Shown here one piece after another: positions 55,901-64,000 of a stretch of 64,000 nt of DNA. The stretch spans positions 124,001-188,000 of the forward strand of contig CALSQO010000002.1 of assembly GCA_943788495.1 (NCBI GenBank), given 5' to 3'. Numbering within the stretch: position 1 is the first letter of the stretch; each line of letters starts with the position of its first letter. Position numbers and translations under genes: made by a program. The stretch comes from UA16 sp905478895 (GTDB lineage Bacteria; Bacteroidota; Bacteroidia; Flavobacteriales_D; Sanyastnellaceae). The notes beneath the pieces were generated by a model. The model searched no databases and was not told the origin of the DNA. It was given only the letters and a program-made list of their open reading frames with translations.

Positions 55901-56956
55901 GCCAGCCCCGCTGAGAGTACGACGTATACGGCGTTGATTTCAAGTCCAAATGATTGCCTTGCAGAGGAAGAGGTCACGATCAATGTGGTGCAATCCTCTC
56001 CCGGAGGACAGACGTATCCGACTATTTTCTTGTGCCAAGGACAAGGCACCTTCTTGGAGGCGGGGGAAGGCATGAGTTACCTCTGGTCACCGGCTGAATT
56101 GGTCACCAATCCGTTGGCTCAAAATACATTCACTTCGCCCTCGGAGAACACCACTTTTACCGTGCAAATTGCAAACGTTTGCGGAGTAGGGGTGGACAGC
56201 GTGAGCGTGGAATTGATTGCGCCAAGCGCGGATGCGACGGGTGGAGGTTGGATGTGCCGTGGGGAAACCATGGAGTTGAGCGCCTCAGATGGGGTGAATT
56301 ATTCTTGGACGCCTTCGGGATTGGCGGCGAGTCCAACGGCACAATCGACCCAAGTTTTTCCCATTGAAACGACCACATTTACGGTTTTTGTTACCGACCA
56401 ATTTGGCTGTACCGGCAGCACTGACATTACCGTTCAAGTTTGGCAACCGCCCTATGTGGATGCAGGACCGAATCGTTCAGTGGATTGGTTGGATCAAGTG
56501 CGGTTGTTTGGAACGGTTGACGCGGATACCTTGTGGTGGACACCTGATGATTGGCTGAGCTGCAGCGATTGCCTCACCCCTGAAGTGGAAGTGCAAGGAC
56601 CTCAGTGGTTCGTTTTGGAAAGTATTTCACCCGAAGGTTGCTCGGCGAGAGACAGTGTGTTCTTGGATGTCTTCTATCCGGTCTATATCCCGACTGCCTT
56701 CACTCCGAACAATGACGGTGTGAACGATGCCTTTCGGATCGAAGGAGTTGAACCGCGCGGGTTTTGGTTGGAGATTTTTAATCGTTGGGGGGATGTGGTT
56801 TTTTACAGCGAGGACCCCAATGAACCCTGGATTGGCAACAATCAAATGCTCGATTCTGACCATTTCGTTCCGGACGGGGTGTACGTTTGGCGCATGCGCT
56901 ATGAAATGCGTGACGGACCGAGGTTGAAGTCCGGTACGGTATCGCTGGTGCGCTGA
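52937..56956 (+). CDS. Giant secreted protein with N-terminal DUF7948-like domain, SBBP-type propeller, PKD domain and T9SS type B tail
   Basis: 1339 residues, intact. Signal peptide FLILFFVGSALGTGAFAQ. Residues about 40-270 contain the 'PNEGQ' segment (WFVPNEGQFHDEVRAEARVYGG) typical of the domain that precedes SBBP repeats. Residues about 275-780 hold repeated propeller blades (SYIGSTADSWG, YSTYLGGTNLDYPHSI, SSYFGGNQDDAAYAV, GTFFGGTFSNEH). A PKD domain follows (GEPIQFVNNSIGGNDYSWEFGD, about 797-880), then Ig-like repeats, and a gliding-motility-type C-terminal domain (YIPTAFTPNNDGVNDAFRIEG, from about 1250). It is exported by T9SS and kept on or released from the surface, probably as an adhesin. 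It is single-gene. Confidence 0.9.
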   Translation: MLRDNKHITFLILFFVGSALGTGAFAQTDQTDARTLQRGHLPEGVWFVPNEGQFHDEVRAEARVYGGDWWLTERGWKAGMLASGYDALARHESPVSGLNKYVLDVEWEGCSMEYQTVASHPSDHHLSYYRGNDPSKWARAVQPSGKLKLAHVWPGIHGSIDGMRGDASHIKCDWRVDPGADPQQIVSVYRGLETALQADGSLKHLLGPRVGKGMDVTGAWGHIAEAAPFAYQMNGSVMEEVDCSYRLQFMEDDAYRITYELGDYDASRPLIIDPEIEFASYIGSTADSWGFTAAYDDDGRLIGGSGVRDAGYPTTAGAFDATYNGGDFDFGISIFSADGTNLEYSTYLGGTNLDYPHSIVTNSLGEIYVMGTTGSADFPITSGAFQEAFVGGPYIDLGGYSFYQAFSEGCDIIISKIDGVDGALTASTFIGGSENDGLNLGTQLNYNYGDVCRGEVMVDPQGDVWLATSTRSDDFPMANAFDPGLNGPSDAVILRLSEDLEDLEFSSYFGGNQDDAAYAVQFAQGSTTAYVAGGTRSDDLPTSPDAYQPDLAGESDGYVFALNYAPVIPILDAASYFGTDDYDQSYFVQLDTEDRPHLCGQTVGSSLQLVGDVYADNPNGSTFVVRFGPALDDVDWVTRIGLPQSGIDISPTAFLVSDCDEMYISGWGGVTNNNNSSTAGQSTTSGMPTTVDAYQIGTDGSDFWLGVLAPEAADLTYGTFFGGTFSNEHVDGGTSRFDKNGTVYQAVCAGCGGWDDFPTTAGAWSGNNASSNCNLGVFKFNLGSLVADINIDAPDLICAGEPIQFVNNSIGGNDYSWEFGDLNSSDEENPEYVYLTAGEWDVMLIVSDASASGGCLEPDTAFATLFIEEIPQPLIDGVPPVCEGESTNLQAYGTDALEWQPHPTLDDPTIPNPLVTPTQTTTYTVEDSNTCGTGTAEVTVVVEVLVTDITDDMTICLGDVVDLEATGGSDVIWTPTVGLGSPSSQLTTASPAESTTYTALISSPNDCLAEEEVTINVVQSSPGGQTYPTIFLCQGQGTFLEAGEGMSYLWSPAELVTNPLAQNTFTSPSENTTFTVQIANVCGVGVDSVSVELIAPSADATGGGWMCRGETMELSASDGVNYSWTPSGLAASPTAQSTQVFPIETTTFTVFVTDQFGCTGSTDITVQVWQPPYVDAGPNRSVDWLDQVRLFGTVDADTLWWTPDDWLSCSDCLTPEVEVQGPQWFVLESISPEGCSARDSVFLDVFYPVYIPTAFTPNNDGVNDAFRIEGVEPRGFWLEIFNRWGDVVFYSEDPNEPWIGNNQMLDSDHFVPDGVYVWRMRYEMRDGPRLKSGTVSLVR

Positions 56957-57051
56957 TCGAATCTTTAGCAGTTGGAATCGGCCTTCTGGCCTTGCAAGAC
57001 CCGATTGTTTCTCCTACATTCGAAGGCCGCATAGGCACGTACAGTGACACC

Positions 57052-58099
57052 ATGAACCTCCTTGATCACCACCTCCACCGCTTGTTTTTGGACCACGATT
57101 GCATCGTTGTTCCGGGATTGGGCGGATTTGTTTGCAACCGAAAACCGGCGCGGTATGACGACAAGCGTCAAGAGTTGATTCCACCCTCTCGAACCATCTT
57201 GTTCAACGAACGAATCGTTCACCATGACGGTGTTTTGGTCCAAGCCATTGCCCAAAAGTCGGGCCTTTCTTTGGACGAGGCCTTGGGGGCAGTGGAATCC
57301 GAGGCATCGGTGCTCAAGTCGGCAATGCAAAGCGGCAAAACGGTTCGAATTCATCAGGTAGGACGTTTGTTTGTCGGCCAAGAAGGGCGCATGCAATTCA
57401 TGCCGGATGAGGAAATGGAGAGGATCTTGCGATCTTTTGGATTGAAGCGTATCCCACTGCAGCCGATCAATCAGAGCAATGAATCGATGCGTTCGTTGCC
57501 AGCGAAACGCATCATCCCATTGCCGCGATTGGAAGAACAACGTGCAGAGGCGCCCTGGTTGAGGATAGCCGCAGCCATTGCCGTTCCTGTTTTGGGCGGT
57601 GCTGGCATGTTCTTCATGGACGGAATGGACGGCGAGGCAGCACTCATGAGTACCCTTCCTGTGCATATCCAGTCGTATGAGGAGGCCCTTTATCAGCCCA
57701 GATTTGAGGAGGAAGCAATTCCTTGTTTGGGAATCAATTGCTGAGCCAGCTGCAGCGTCAACAATGGTGACGAAGAGCGAAGAGGAAACGAATGCTGCGG
57801 AGAACGGGAAGCTTTCGACGAGTACAGTTTCGATCAAGCCCGTGGTGGCGACGAAAAATGATGCGGTATTTCTATTGGTTGCCGGCTCTTTTTCCGTTGA
57901 ATCTAATGCGCAAAACCTTTCGAAGGATTTGAGTGAAAAAGGCTTTGATTCGGAAGTTTTCAAGCAGGAAAATGGATTGCACTTGGTAACGTTTGCCACC
58001 CATTTCGAAGAGGGCCAGGCCCGAAGGAATTTGGCCGAACTCCGAAGCGATGAATCGACGAAACGCGCTTGGTTGAAGCGTGTGGGTCAGGTGCATTGA
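57052..58099 (+). CDS. CCDC81-like HU domain and SPOR domain membrane protein (one frameshift)
   Basis: About 348 residues after removing one T of the pair 57723-57724, which joins EEEAIP to VWESIAEPAAAS. The N-terminal half (LLDHHLHRLFLDHDCIVVPGLGGFVCNRKPARYDDKRQELIPPSRTILFNERIVHHDGVLVQAIA and EASVLKSAMQSGKTVRIHQVGRLFVG) is the prokaryotic CCDC81-type HU domain of Bacteroidota. A transmembrane segment follows (LRIAAAIAVPVLGGAGMFFM), and the C-terminal SPOR domain (DAVFLLVAGSFSVESNAQNLSKDLSEKGFDSEVF ... HLVTFATHF) binds denuded peptidoglycan at the division septum. This links a cytoplasmic DNA/protein-binding-type domain to the septal wall. Confidence 0.88.
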
Positions 58100-58112
58100 T
58101 CTTACTTCGGTC

Positions 58113-58793
58113 ATGGCACACCGTCCCCTTCCTGAGGCGCTTATTTTGGATTTTGGTGGCGTACTCTACGACATTGATTATGCGGCGCCTGTTCGTGCGT
58201 TTGAAGCACTTGGGGTGGCCGATTTTGCCGGACTGTATAAGCAAGCGGCACAGTCTCCGATGTTTGATGACTTGGAATGTGGTCGGATTAGCCCGGATGA
58301 CTTTTATACCCAAATGGAAGCCCATTGCGCGCCGGGAACAACGCGGTTACAAGTCGTTGAGGCTTGGAATTCCATCTTGACCGGTATGCACCCTTCGCGC
58401 ATTCCGCTGGTTCAAGCCTTGGGACGGCAGACCCGGCTCTTTTTGTTTTCCAATACCAACGTCATCCATGCAAATGTGTTTGAAGCGTGGATGGAGGATC
58501 GGTTTGGACTTATGGCATTCAGGAAGGCGTTTGAAGGAATCCATTATAGCCATGAAATGGGCATTCGAAAGCCTGATCCTGATGCTTTCTTGTCGCTTTG
58601 TTCGCGGCACAGGGTGGATCCGCGGAAAGCTGTTTTCATTGACGACAGTGAGCAACATGTGAAGGGGGCTCATGCGGCAGGACTCGAGACGCGTTGGCAC
58701 AATCCGGTGGAATCGGACGTAGCTGTTTGGCTTGCACAACGCGGATTTGAATTGCCAGATAGTGCCTTCCGCAAGGGGCCGCTTCCGGCTTAA
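58113..58793 (+). CDS. HAD-superfamily hydrolase (YihX-like phosphatase)
   Basis: 226 residues from the ATG at 58113. HAD motifs: motif I LILDFGGVLYD (Asp13; the second Asp of DxD is replaced by Gly, as is usual for the DFGGV form of the YihX/HAD-IA subgroup), motif II LFLFSNTNVIH, motif III KPDPDAF, motif IV FIDDSEQHV. Likely a small sugar-phosphate phosphatase such as alpha-glucose-1-phosphate phosphatase. Its stop overlaps the convergent DUF6495 gene by 4 bp. Confidence 0.88.
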   Translation: MAHRPLPEALILDFGGVLYDIDYAAPVRAFEALGVADFAGLYKQAAQSPMFDDLECGRISPDDFYTQMEAHCAPGTTRLQVVEAWNSILTGMHPSRIPLVQALGRQTRLFLFSNTNVIHANVFEAWMEDRFGLMAFRKAFEGIHYSHEMGIRKPDPDAFLSLCSRHRVDPRKAVFIDDSEQHVKGAHAAGLETRWHNPVESDVAVWLAQRGFELPDSAFRKGPLPA

Positions 58794-59230
58794 CTTTCCT
58801 TTTCGGTCGTAGACTTCATCTCCGTTTGGAAGGCGCTGAATCGCTCCGAATCACACGGCCTCGCGCCCTGTTCGAGCAATTGAAAGATTTCTTGGCCACG
58901 GGCTTCTTGCTCGAATTTTTTCCCGCCTTGTGACCAAGTTACGGAGCCGTTGGCACGCAGACACCGAATCAATTGAGCTGACGTTTCATCGAATCGGAAC
59001 ATCCAAACATCTTCCTCGGAGGGAGAGTGCTCCACACATTTGATGGCCGCTGTTGCACCTTCCCAGAAACGTTCGCTAAACGCATCGAGGCAAGCGTCGA
59101 CTTCCTCGGGATGATGGACCTGCTTCTTGGCCCAATCGTCCGCTGCAATGCCTTCTGATGCGAGGTACCGCACAAATTCAGGACGCACGGCATCGAGTTC
59201 TTCTTTGGTCAACCGGCGAAACCGCTTCAT
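58790..59230 (-). CDS. DUF6495-family protein
   Basis: 146 residues, no signal peptide, mostly helical: FRRLTKEELDAVRPEFVRYLASEGIAADDWAKKQ, then VDACLDAFSERFWEGATAAIKCVEH and a C-terminal helical part. The N-terminal KRFRRLTKEELDxxxxEFVxFLxxxGIxAxDW pattern is that of the DUF6495 family of Bacteroidota. Function unknown; cytoplasmic. It is the gene downstream of oligopeptidase B on the same strand, 11 bp away. Confidence 0.8.
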   Translation of the reverse strand: MKRFRRLTKEELDAVRPEFVRYLASEGIAADDWAKKQVHHPEEVDACLDAFSERFWEGATAAIKCVEHSPSEEDVWMFRFDETSAQLIRCLRANGSVTWSQGGKKFEQEARGQEIFQLLEQGARPCDSERFSAFQTEMKSTTEKES

Positions 59231-59241
59231 GGGGTTTGTGC

Positions 59242-61459
59242 TTATTCTTCGATGCCTTCGAGCATCATGAAGAACGCGTATTCCATGGCCGTTTCTCGGA
59301 GCCGTTTGAAGCGACCCGAAGCGCCGCCGTGTCCGGTTTCCATATTGCAGTCCATGATGAGCAAGTTGTCACCGGTCTTGGTGTCGCGCAGTTTGGCCAT
59401 CCATTTCGCAGGTTCCCAATACTGTACTTGGCTGTCCCAATAACCCGTGGTCACCAGCATGTGAGGGTAATCTTGCGCCGTAACGTTGTCATACGGGCTA
59501 TACGACATCATGTAATCAAAGGAATCCTTGTTTTTTGGATTGCCCCATTCGTCAAATTCACCGGTGGTCAGTGGAATGCTTTCGTCCAACATCGTGTTGA
59601 TGACGTCGACAAATGGCACTGCGGCAATCACACCGTTGAAAAGGGCAGGTGCCATGTTGACGACAGCTCCCATGAGCAATCCCCCCGCGGAGCCACCCAT
59701 CGCGTAGAGGTGCTGCGGTGATGTATATCCCAGGTCCACCATGGCTTGCCCACAGTCGACAAAATCAGTGAACGTATTCTTTTTGTTGAACATCTTTCCG
59801 TCCTCATACCAATCGCGGCCCATTTCTTGTCCACCTCGGATGTGGGCAATCGCATAGACAAAACCTCGGTCGAGCAAGCTCAAGCGAGTGCTGGAGAAAC
59901 CCGCGTCCATGCTGTAGCCATAGCTTCCATATGCATAGAGCAGGAAAGGATTATTGCCGTCCTTTTTGACCCCTTTGCGTGAAACAATCGATACAGGGAC
60001 TTTGGTGCCATCGCGTGCTTCAACCATGACGCGTTCACTCTCGTAGTTTGCAGGGTCAAACGAGCCTCCTAGGACTTCCTGCTGCTTGAGCAGAGTTCGT
60101 CGCTTGGCTCACCATATCCATTTCGAAAACAGAGCTTGGCGTGGTCATGGAGTTGTAACCATAGCGCAGTTGTTTGGTGTCAAAATCAGGGTTGGCTCCA
60201 ACATAGGCCGAGTAAGCAGGATCGGGGAATTGGATGTAGTAATCCTCTGCGTCGTCCCAGCGCTTGACACGAATTTGATTCAAGCCTTCTGTACGCTCTG
60301 AAACCACCAAATAGTCTTTGAAAATGTCCACGCCTTCGAGCAAGGTTTCATCGCGGTGGGGAAGGACGTCTTCCCAGTTTTCGTAGGTCGTTGCATGGAT
60401 TGGCGTGCGGACCAGCTTGAAGTTTTTAGCATCCCGGTTCGTGGTGATGTAAAAGTGCTCTCCATAATGGCTGCAGCTGTATTCGAGGTTGCGTTCCCGC
60501 GGCTGAATGATTTTCCATTCACCGTTCGGGGTATTCGCATCCAAATAACGCCATTCGTTGCTCACCGTGGAATAGCTTGCAATCATCAAGTACTGCTCGC
60601 TCTTTGACTTGCCAATGCCACAGCTGAATGTTTCATCAGCTTCTTCAAAGACGAGGACGTCTTGGCTCGCATCGGTTCCAAGAACGTGCTTGAAGATGCG
60701 AGAAGACCGCAAGGTGGTGGGGTCTTTCTTGGAGTAGTAAACAGTTTTGTTGTCGTTTGCCCATGTGGCACCGCCCGTGGTTCCGGGGATGCGGTCGGCT
60801 AGGATTTCGCCGGTAGTGAGGTCCTTGAATTGCAGGGTGTATTCGCGTCGGCTGACCGTATCAACGCTGAATGCGAGCAAATTGTTATTGGTGCTAACAG
60901 ACCGACCACTGACGGCATAGTAATTGAAGCCTTCTGCCATTTCATTGACGTTCAGCATCACTTGTTCTTTCGCATCGAGGGAACCCTGCTTTCGGCAATA
61001 AATTGCATACTCCTTGCCTTCTTCGTAGCGGCTATAGTAGAAATAACCATTGTCCAGGAGCGGTACGCTTTGGTCGTCTTGCTTGATGCGCCCCACGATT
61101 TCGTTGAATAAGCTCTCCTGAAAGGCTTCGGTGCCATTCATCACCTCTTTCGTGTAGGCATTTTCCCGGTTGAGGTAATCCACAACTTTGGCGGTTTGTT
61201 CGTCCGGCTCAGCCGCCTCTTTCTGGTCGTCGCTCAAACGCATCCAGAAATAATCGTCTTTCAATTGAAGGCCGTGAATCTCGGTGACATGGGTTTGTTT
61301 TTCTGCTGCTGGAGGAGCGGGAAATTGAGCTTCAGTCAATTCGGGCTGGTTGTGAGATGCCATGGAAGAGTCAGAGGAATTGCAGGAGCTACTGGCTACT
61401 GCGAACGTGAAAGCGATTGCAAAGAGCGCGCAAGGTACGACGAGGGGGAAGCGGAACAT
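59242..61459 (-). CDS. ptrB: Oligopeptidase B (S9A family) lipoprotein (one frameshift)
   Basis: About 738 residues after removing one base of the GG pair 60106-60107, joining FEMDMVSK to RRTLLKQQEVLGGSFDPANYES. The start carries a lipoprotein signal (FTFAVASSSC, Cys26), placing this enzyme in the periplasm or on the outer membrane rather than in the cytoplasm as in enterobacteria. N-terminal seven-blade propeller, then the catalytic domain: YAMGGSAGGLLMG (nucleophile Ser), and MDCNMETGHGGASGRF (His). It cleaves after Lys/Arg in peptides. It follows kdsB on the same strand with 27 bp gap. Confidence 0.92.
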
Positions 61460-61486
61460 GGGTTGATTGAATGGTAGGACACAAAT

Positions 61487-62242
61487 CTAATTCAAATCCC
61501 CGCGTTTCAATAGGTTACGCAAATGATTCAAATCTTCAGGGGTATCAACAGCGTGGGTGGAGTGACGAGTCCGCCCCACAGCAATGTTCCACCCGTGTTC
61601 CACCCATCGCAATTGTTCCAATCGTTCCCGCCGCTCCAACTCCGTAGCATGAAGGTGGGTGAGGGCTTCCAGTGCCCCTCGTGAAAACGCATAAAGGCCC
61701 ACGTGTTCGAGCCACGGGCCTGGACTTGAGGGAATCGGCGATCGGCTGAAATAAAGCGCAGACCCATTCAAATCGCAGGTGACTTTGACGCGATTTGGAT
61801 TTTCGCGTTCGGGATCATCGGCGGTCTTGGGCCGAGCCAATGTGGCGATTCCAGCTCCTGGCTTTCGAATCAATTGCGCGAGTTTTTGCAGTTGTTCGGG
61901 GTGCACAAAAGGTTCATCTCCTTGGATATTAATGATCCATTCCGCCGTTGTTTTCCGGTCGGCTTCCCACTGAACCAGTGCTGCGTGACTGCGCAACGTG
62001 CCGTTGGCCAGTTTAGGGTCAGTCATGCGGGTTTCGGCCCCAGCGCGCTCCGCGGCTTGCGCGATGCGGTCATCGTCAGTGGCGACCAAAACGGCATCAC
62101 AAACGCCGGCACTCAAGGTTTTTTCAACGACCCGTTCAATGACCGTTTTACCCTCCAATTCGGCCAGCGGTTTGCCCGGAAATCGCGTTGAACCCCAGCG
62201 AGCCGGAATGATGCCAACCAGTTTCGGATGTGCGTCGCTCAT
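61487..62242 (-). CDS. kdsB: 3-deoxy-manno-octulosonate cytidylyltransferase
   Basis: 251 residues from the ATG at 62242, which overlaps the receptor stop (TAATG). Nucleotidyltransferase motifs: VGIIPARWGSTRFPGKPLAELEGKTVIERVV, VATDDDRIAQAA, INIQGDEPFVHPEQL, and SPIPSSPGPW. It activates Kdo as CMP-Kdo for lipopolysaccharide. Its coupling to a TonB-dependent receptor is common in compact operons but has no known functional meaning. Confidence 0.96.
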   Translation of the reverse strand: MSDAHPKLVGIIPARWGSTRFPGKPLAELEGKTVIERVVEKTLSAGVCDAVLVATDDDRIAQAAERAGAETRMTDPKLANGTLRSHAALVQWEADRKTTAEWIINIQGDEPFVHPEQLQKLAQLIRKPGAGIATLARPKTADDPERENPNRVKVTCDLNGSALYFSRSPIPSSPGPWLEHVGLYAFSRGALEALTHLHATELERRERLEQLRWVEHGWNIAVGRTRHSTHAVDTPEDLNHLRNLLKRGDLN

Positions 62243-64000
62243 TATTTGATTTCGTAGGTATACATCAAAGTAGTCAAACGAGGCGCTTCCATCGACATCG
62301 GTCGAATGGCATATTCGGCATTGGCAATGTTGTTCACGACCAATGTAATTTTGTGTCCGTTGGACCATTCGCGTCCGAAGCGGGCATCAATGACCCATGG
62401 CAGTGAAGGGTTCTGCTCCAACCACGCCCTTGCACCCCAATTGATGCCAGAAATGGCCGGATTTTCTTCAAAAGCGATGAATGCTTGGTCGAAATTCCGA
62501 AGATTGGTTTGGTAGCGGGCGCTCAACCCGCCAAACCACTTCGCTCCTGAAATTTGAGCGTCAAAGCGGAAAACATGAGGGGAACGGTATTTCAAAATCA
62601 AGCCTGTGGTATCGTGGCTGGTGCTGTAATACGTTGCCGCATAATTCGATGTGGTGTCGGGATTGTAATTGAATCCTGGGGTGGTGCTGATGGGATTGGT
62701 GTAGGTGTACCCGGTAAGCACATCGACCCGTATGCGGTCCAATTGCAGGCGGCCGTTGATTGAGACTTCTCCTCCAGTCACCCTGCTTCCACCGGTATTC
62801 ACACTCATGAAACCCAGTCCATAGGCATTCCCCTCGTTGGGCTGTTCGTCTTCATCAGGCCCCCAGGGACCAAACGTAAATTCAATGAAATCTCTGAAGT
62901 CCTGGCGGAACAAGGCCAGATCCAGGAATCCTGCGAAAGGCCCCACCTTGAACCCCTGTTTCAAACCAACCTCAGCGGACCAAGAGTATTCCGGGCGTAA
63001 TTCCTCATTCGGATAGATTTGTAAGGCGCCCAGTCCCGTTCGGATGTACCGCTCTGCGATGGTTGGGAACCGGAACCCCTGGCCGTAGCTGCTTCGCAGA
63101 AACGTTGCTTCCGCCAATTGGTAATTGCCGCCAAGTCGGAATACGGGCTTTCCAGCGCCCGAACCGTTCACGGTGAAATACTCGTAGCGTCCTCCTCCGG
63201 ACAGTTTGAAGCGCTCCCCAATGGATTGATCAAACTGGACATAAGCGGACTGATTCGTGGCTGAATTGTTTCCGTCTGACGAGCCACCGCTGTACAATTC
63301 CGCCCGGCTCAGAGCAGTCAAGTTGACAATTCCCGTGGTGATTTTCAATCCGGGAATGTTCCAACGGTCGCCATTGACGAACACTTGGTATTCCCCGTAG
63401 AAAACGTGTGAACCATTCGACTGATCATTGTCGTTATCATTGTTGAGGTATTGCCATCGGGTGCGCAGGTTGTGCCGTATTCCCGACGGTGATAGGTATT
63501 GAATATAGGGATCTACCGTGCCGATGAGTTGATTGGTTCGGGTGGCAGCTCCGTCGAATGCGCCGTAAATGGAATCAGGCGCATTTTGCCAGATCAAGGT
63601 GTTGAGCGATTCTCCAAGTTGCCAATTTGTATTGAGGCCGTATGTCAACCCGGATACATTTGACTCTCGTTTTCGGATATTGGCGTTGAGTCTTGCGCGG
63701 TATTCCGCGCCATAACGGTCCACCTTCCAAGGTTGGAATCGAAAGTTTGCTGCGTCATTGGCCTCCACGTCTTCTGGAGCCAAAAACCCGTCATCTCCCA
63801 GGAAATTCCCACCGATGACCACGTCCCACGAACCCAATTGTTGGCTGTGCAGGAAACGCACGTTGGACTGCTGAGCTGCGCCCTTCCAATATTTGGCTTG
63901 ACCGGATCTCGGGTTGGAGTAAACACCGTGTTGAACGTTTATGCGCGTCAGGGGCCGCGCATCGGGAAATCGCGTGCGAACATTGATTACCCCGCTCAAC
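62242..64000 (-). CDS. TonB-dependent receptor, C-terminal part (partial at window edge)
   Basis: About 585 residues; the frame is open to the right edge, so the signal, carboxypeptidase-like domain and most of the plug are outside. The visible piece starts in the end of the plug (LSGVINVRTRFP), followed by a barrel with pairs of aromatic-flanked strands such as YGAEYRARLNANIRKRE, FRLGGNYQLAEATFLRSSYGQGFRFPTIAERYI (TonB-dependent receptor signature) and VSNTGGSRVTGGEVSING-like strands. The end (APRLTTLMYTYEIK) is a short barrel C-terminus. Substrate unknown. Confidence 0.93.
   Translation of the reverse strand, partial: LSGVINVRTRFPDARPLTRINVQHGVYSNPRSGQAKYWKGAAQQSNVRFLHSQQLGSWDVVIGGNFLGDDGFLAPEDVEANDAANFRFQPWKVDRYGAEYRARLNANIRKRESNVSGLTYGLNTNWQLGESLNTLIWQNAPDSIYGAFDGAATRTNQLIGTVDPYIQYLSPSGIRHNLRTRWQYLNNDNDNDQSNGSHVFYGEYQVFVNGDRWNIPGLKITTGIVNLTALSRAELYSGGSSDGNNSATNQSAYVQFDQSIGERFKLSGGGRYEYFTVNGSGAGKPVFRLGGNYQLAEATFLRSSYGQGFRFPTIAERYIRTGLGALQIYPNEELRPEYSWSAEVGLKQGFKVGPFAGFLDLALFRQDFRDFIEFTFGPWGPDEDEQPNEGNAYGLGFMSVNTGGSRVTGGEVSINGRLQLDRIRVDVLTGYTYTNPISTTPGFNYNPDTTSNYAATYYSTSHDTTGLILKYRSPHVFRFDAQISGAKWFGGLSARYQTNLRNFDQAFIAFEENPAISGINWGARAWLEQNPSLPWVIDARFGREWSNGHKITLVVNNIANAEYAIRPMSMEAPRLTTLMYTYEIK

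Noticed and set aside
17382..60107. Programmed +1 frameshifting to explain the many breaks, because several sites read as CTT-G or GTT-G.
   Set aside because: The shift sites have no common codon phase (the HU/SPOR site slips on a different codon), no shared stop or pause signal, five events need -1 instead, and unrelated housekeeping genes are involved. Run-length errors explain all without a special mechanism.

Overview
The window comes from a Bacteroidota chromosome, most likely a Flavobacteriales-like lineage with fairly high GC. Evidence: a SusC/SusD pair, several type IX secretion (T9SS) sorting tails, DUF4270/DUF4296/DUF4837/DUF6150/DUF6495 proteins, TAnnTTTG promoter boxes, few Shine-Dalgarno sequences, and gene orders typical of the phylum (GT5-DUF4270-glmS beside panC; pseudouridine synthase-mannosyltransferase-dihydroorotase-DUF4296; tatA-mltD-DUF4837). 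No genus can be named from the sequence alone.

Layout. 1-2.5 kb: end of a SusC gene and its SusD partner. 2.5-7.4 kb: an operon of a cyclase-family enzyme, a lipoprotein and a secreted protein, then an outer-membrane barrel, a PLP decarboxylase and a DUF6150 repeat protein. 7.5-9.0 kb: an AT-rich island bounded by a perfect 21-bp inverted repeat, holding a DNA-methyltransferase remnant and a lipoprotein esterase. 9-14 kb: glmS, DUF4270 and a one-domain GT5 protein, divergent from panC. 14-20 kb: tatA, mltD, DUF4837, a photosystem-assembly-like lipoprotein and a T9SS-secreted M1 peptidase. 20-26 kb: a tight run of FKBP, thiL, asnB, a glycosyltransferase, a nitronate monooxygenase and a DCC protein. 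26-33 kb: uvrC, an SDR enzyme, the pyrC operon and yraN. 33-38 kb: envelope proteins, a PhoD-like phosphatase, a TonB-domain protein and a T9SS-tailed hydrolase. 38-44 kb: a DEAD-box helicase, an ammonium transporter, and CotH and other T9SS cargo. 44-47.3 kb: a bestrophin, an antisense Rep-like remnant, a lipoprotein and tRNA-Cys. 47-64 kb: pssA, purS, pgk, glyS, gpsA, a 1339-residue T9SS type B protein, an HU/SPOR protein, a HAD phosphatase, DUF6495, oligopeptidase B, kdsB and a partial TonB-dependent receptor.

Two window-wide patterns matter. First, about two dozen single-base indels split 15 otherwise intact genes, including pgk, gpsA and uvrC. Nearly every one can be explained by a mononucleotide run one base too long or too short, which points to unpolished long-read sequence rather than biology. 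Genes affected are annotated at full length with the break noted. Second, at least seven genes have a TAnnTTTG-like promoter box ending only 4-5 nt before the ATG, which predicts leaderless transcripts.

The most unusual object is the 7.49-9.01 kb inverted-repeat segment. It looks like a transferred or invertible cassette with no recombinase of its own. I saw no CRISPR array, no complete insertion sequence, no prophage and no complete defence system.
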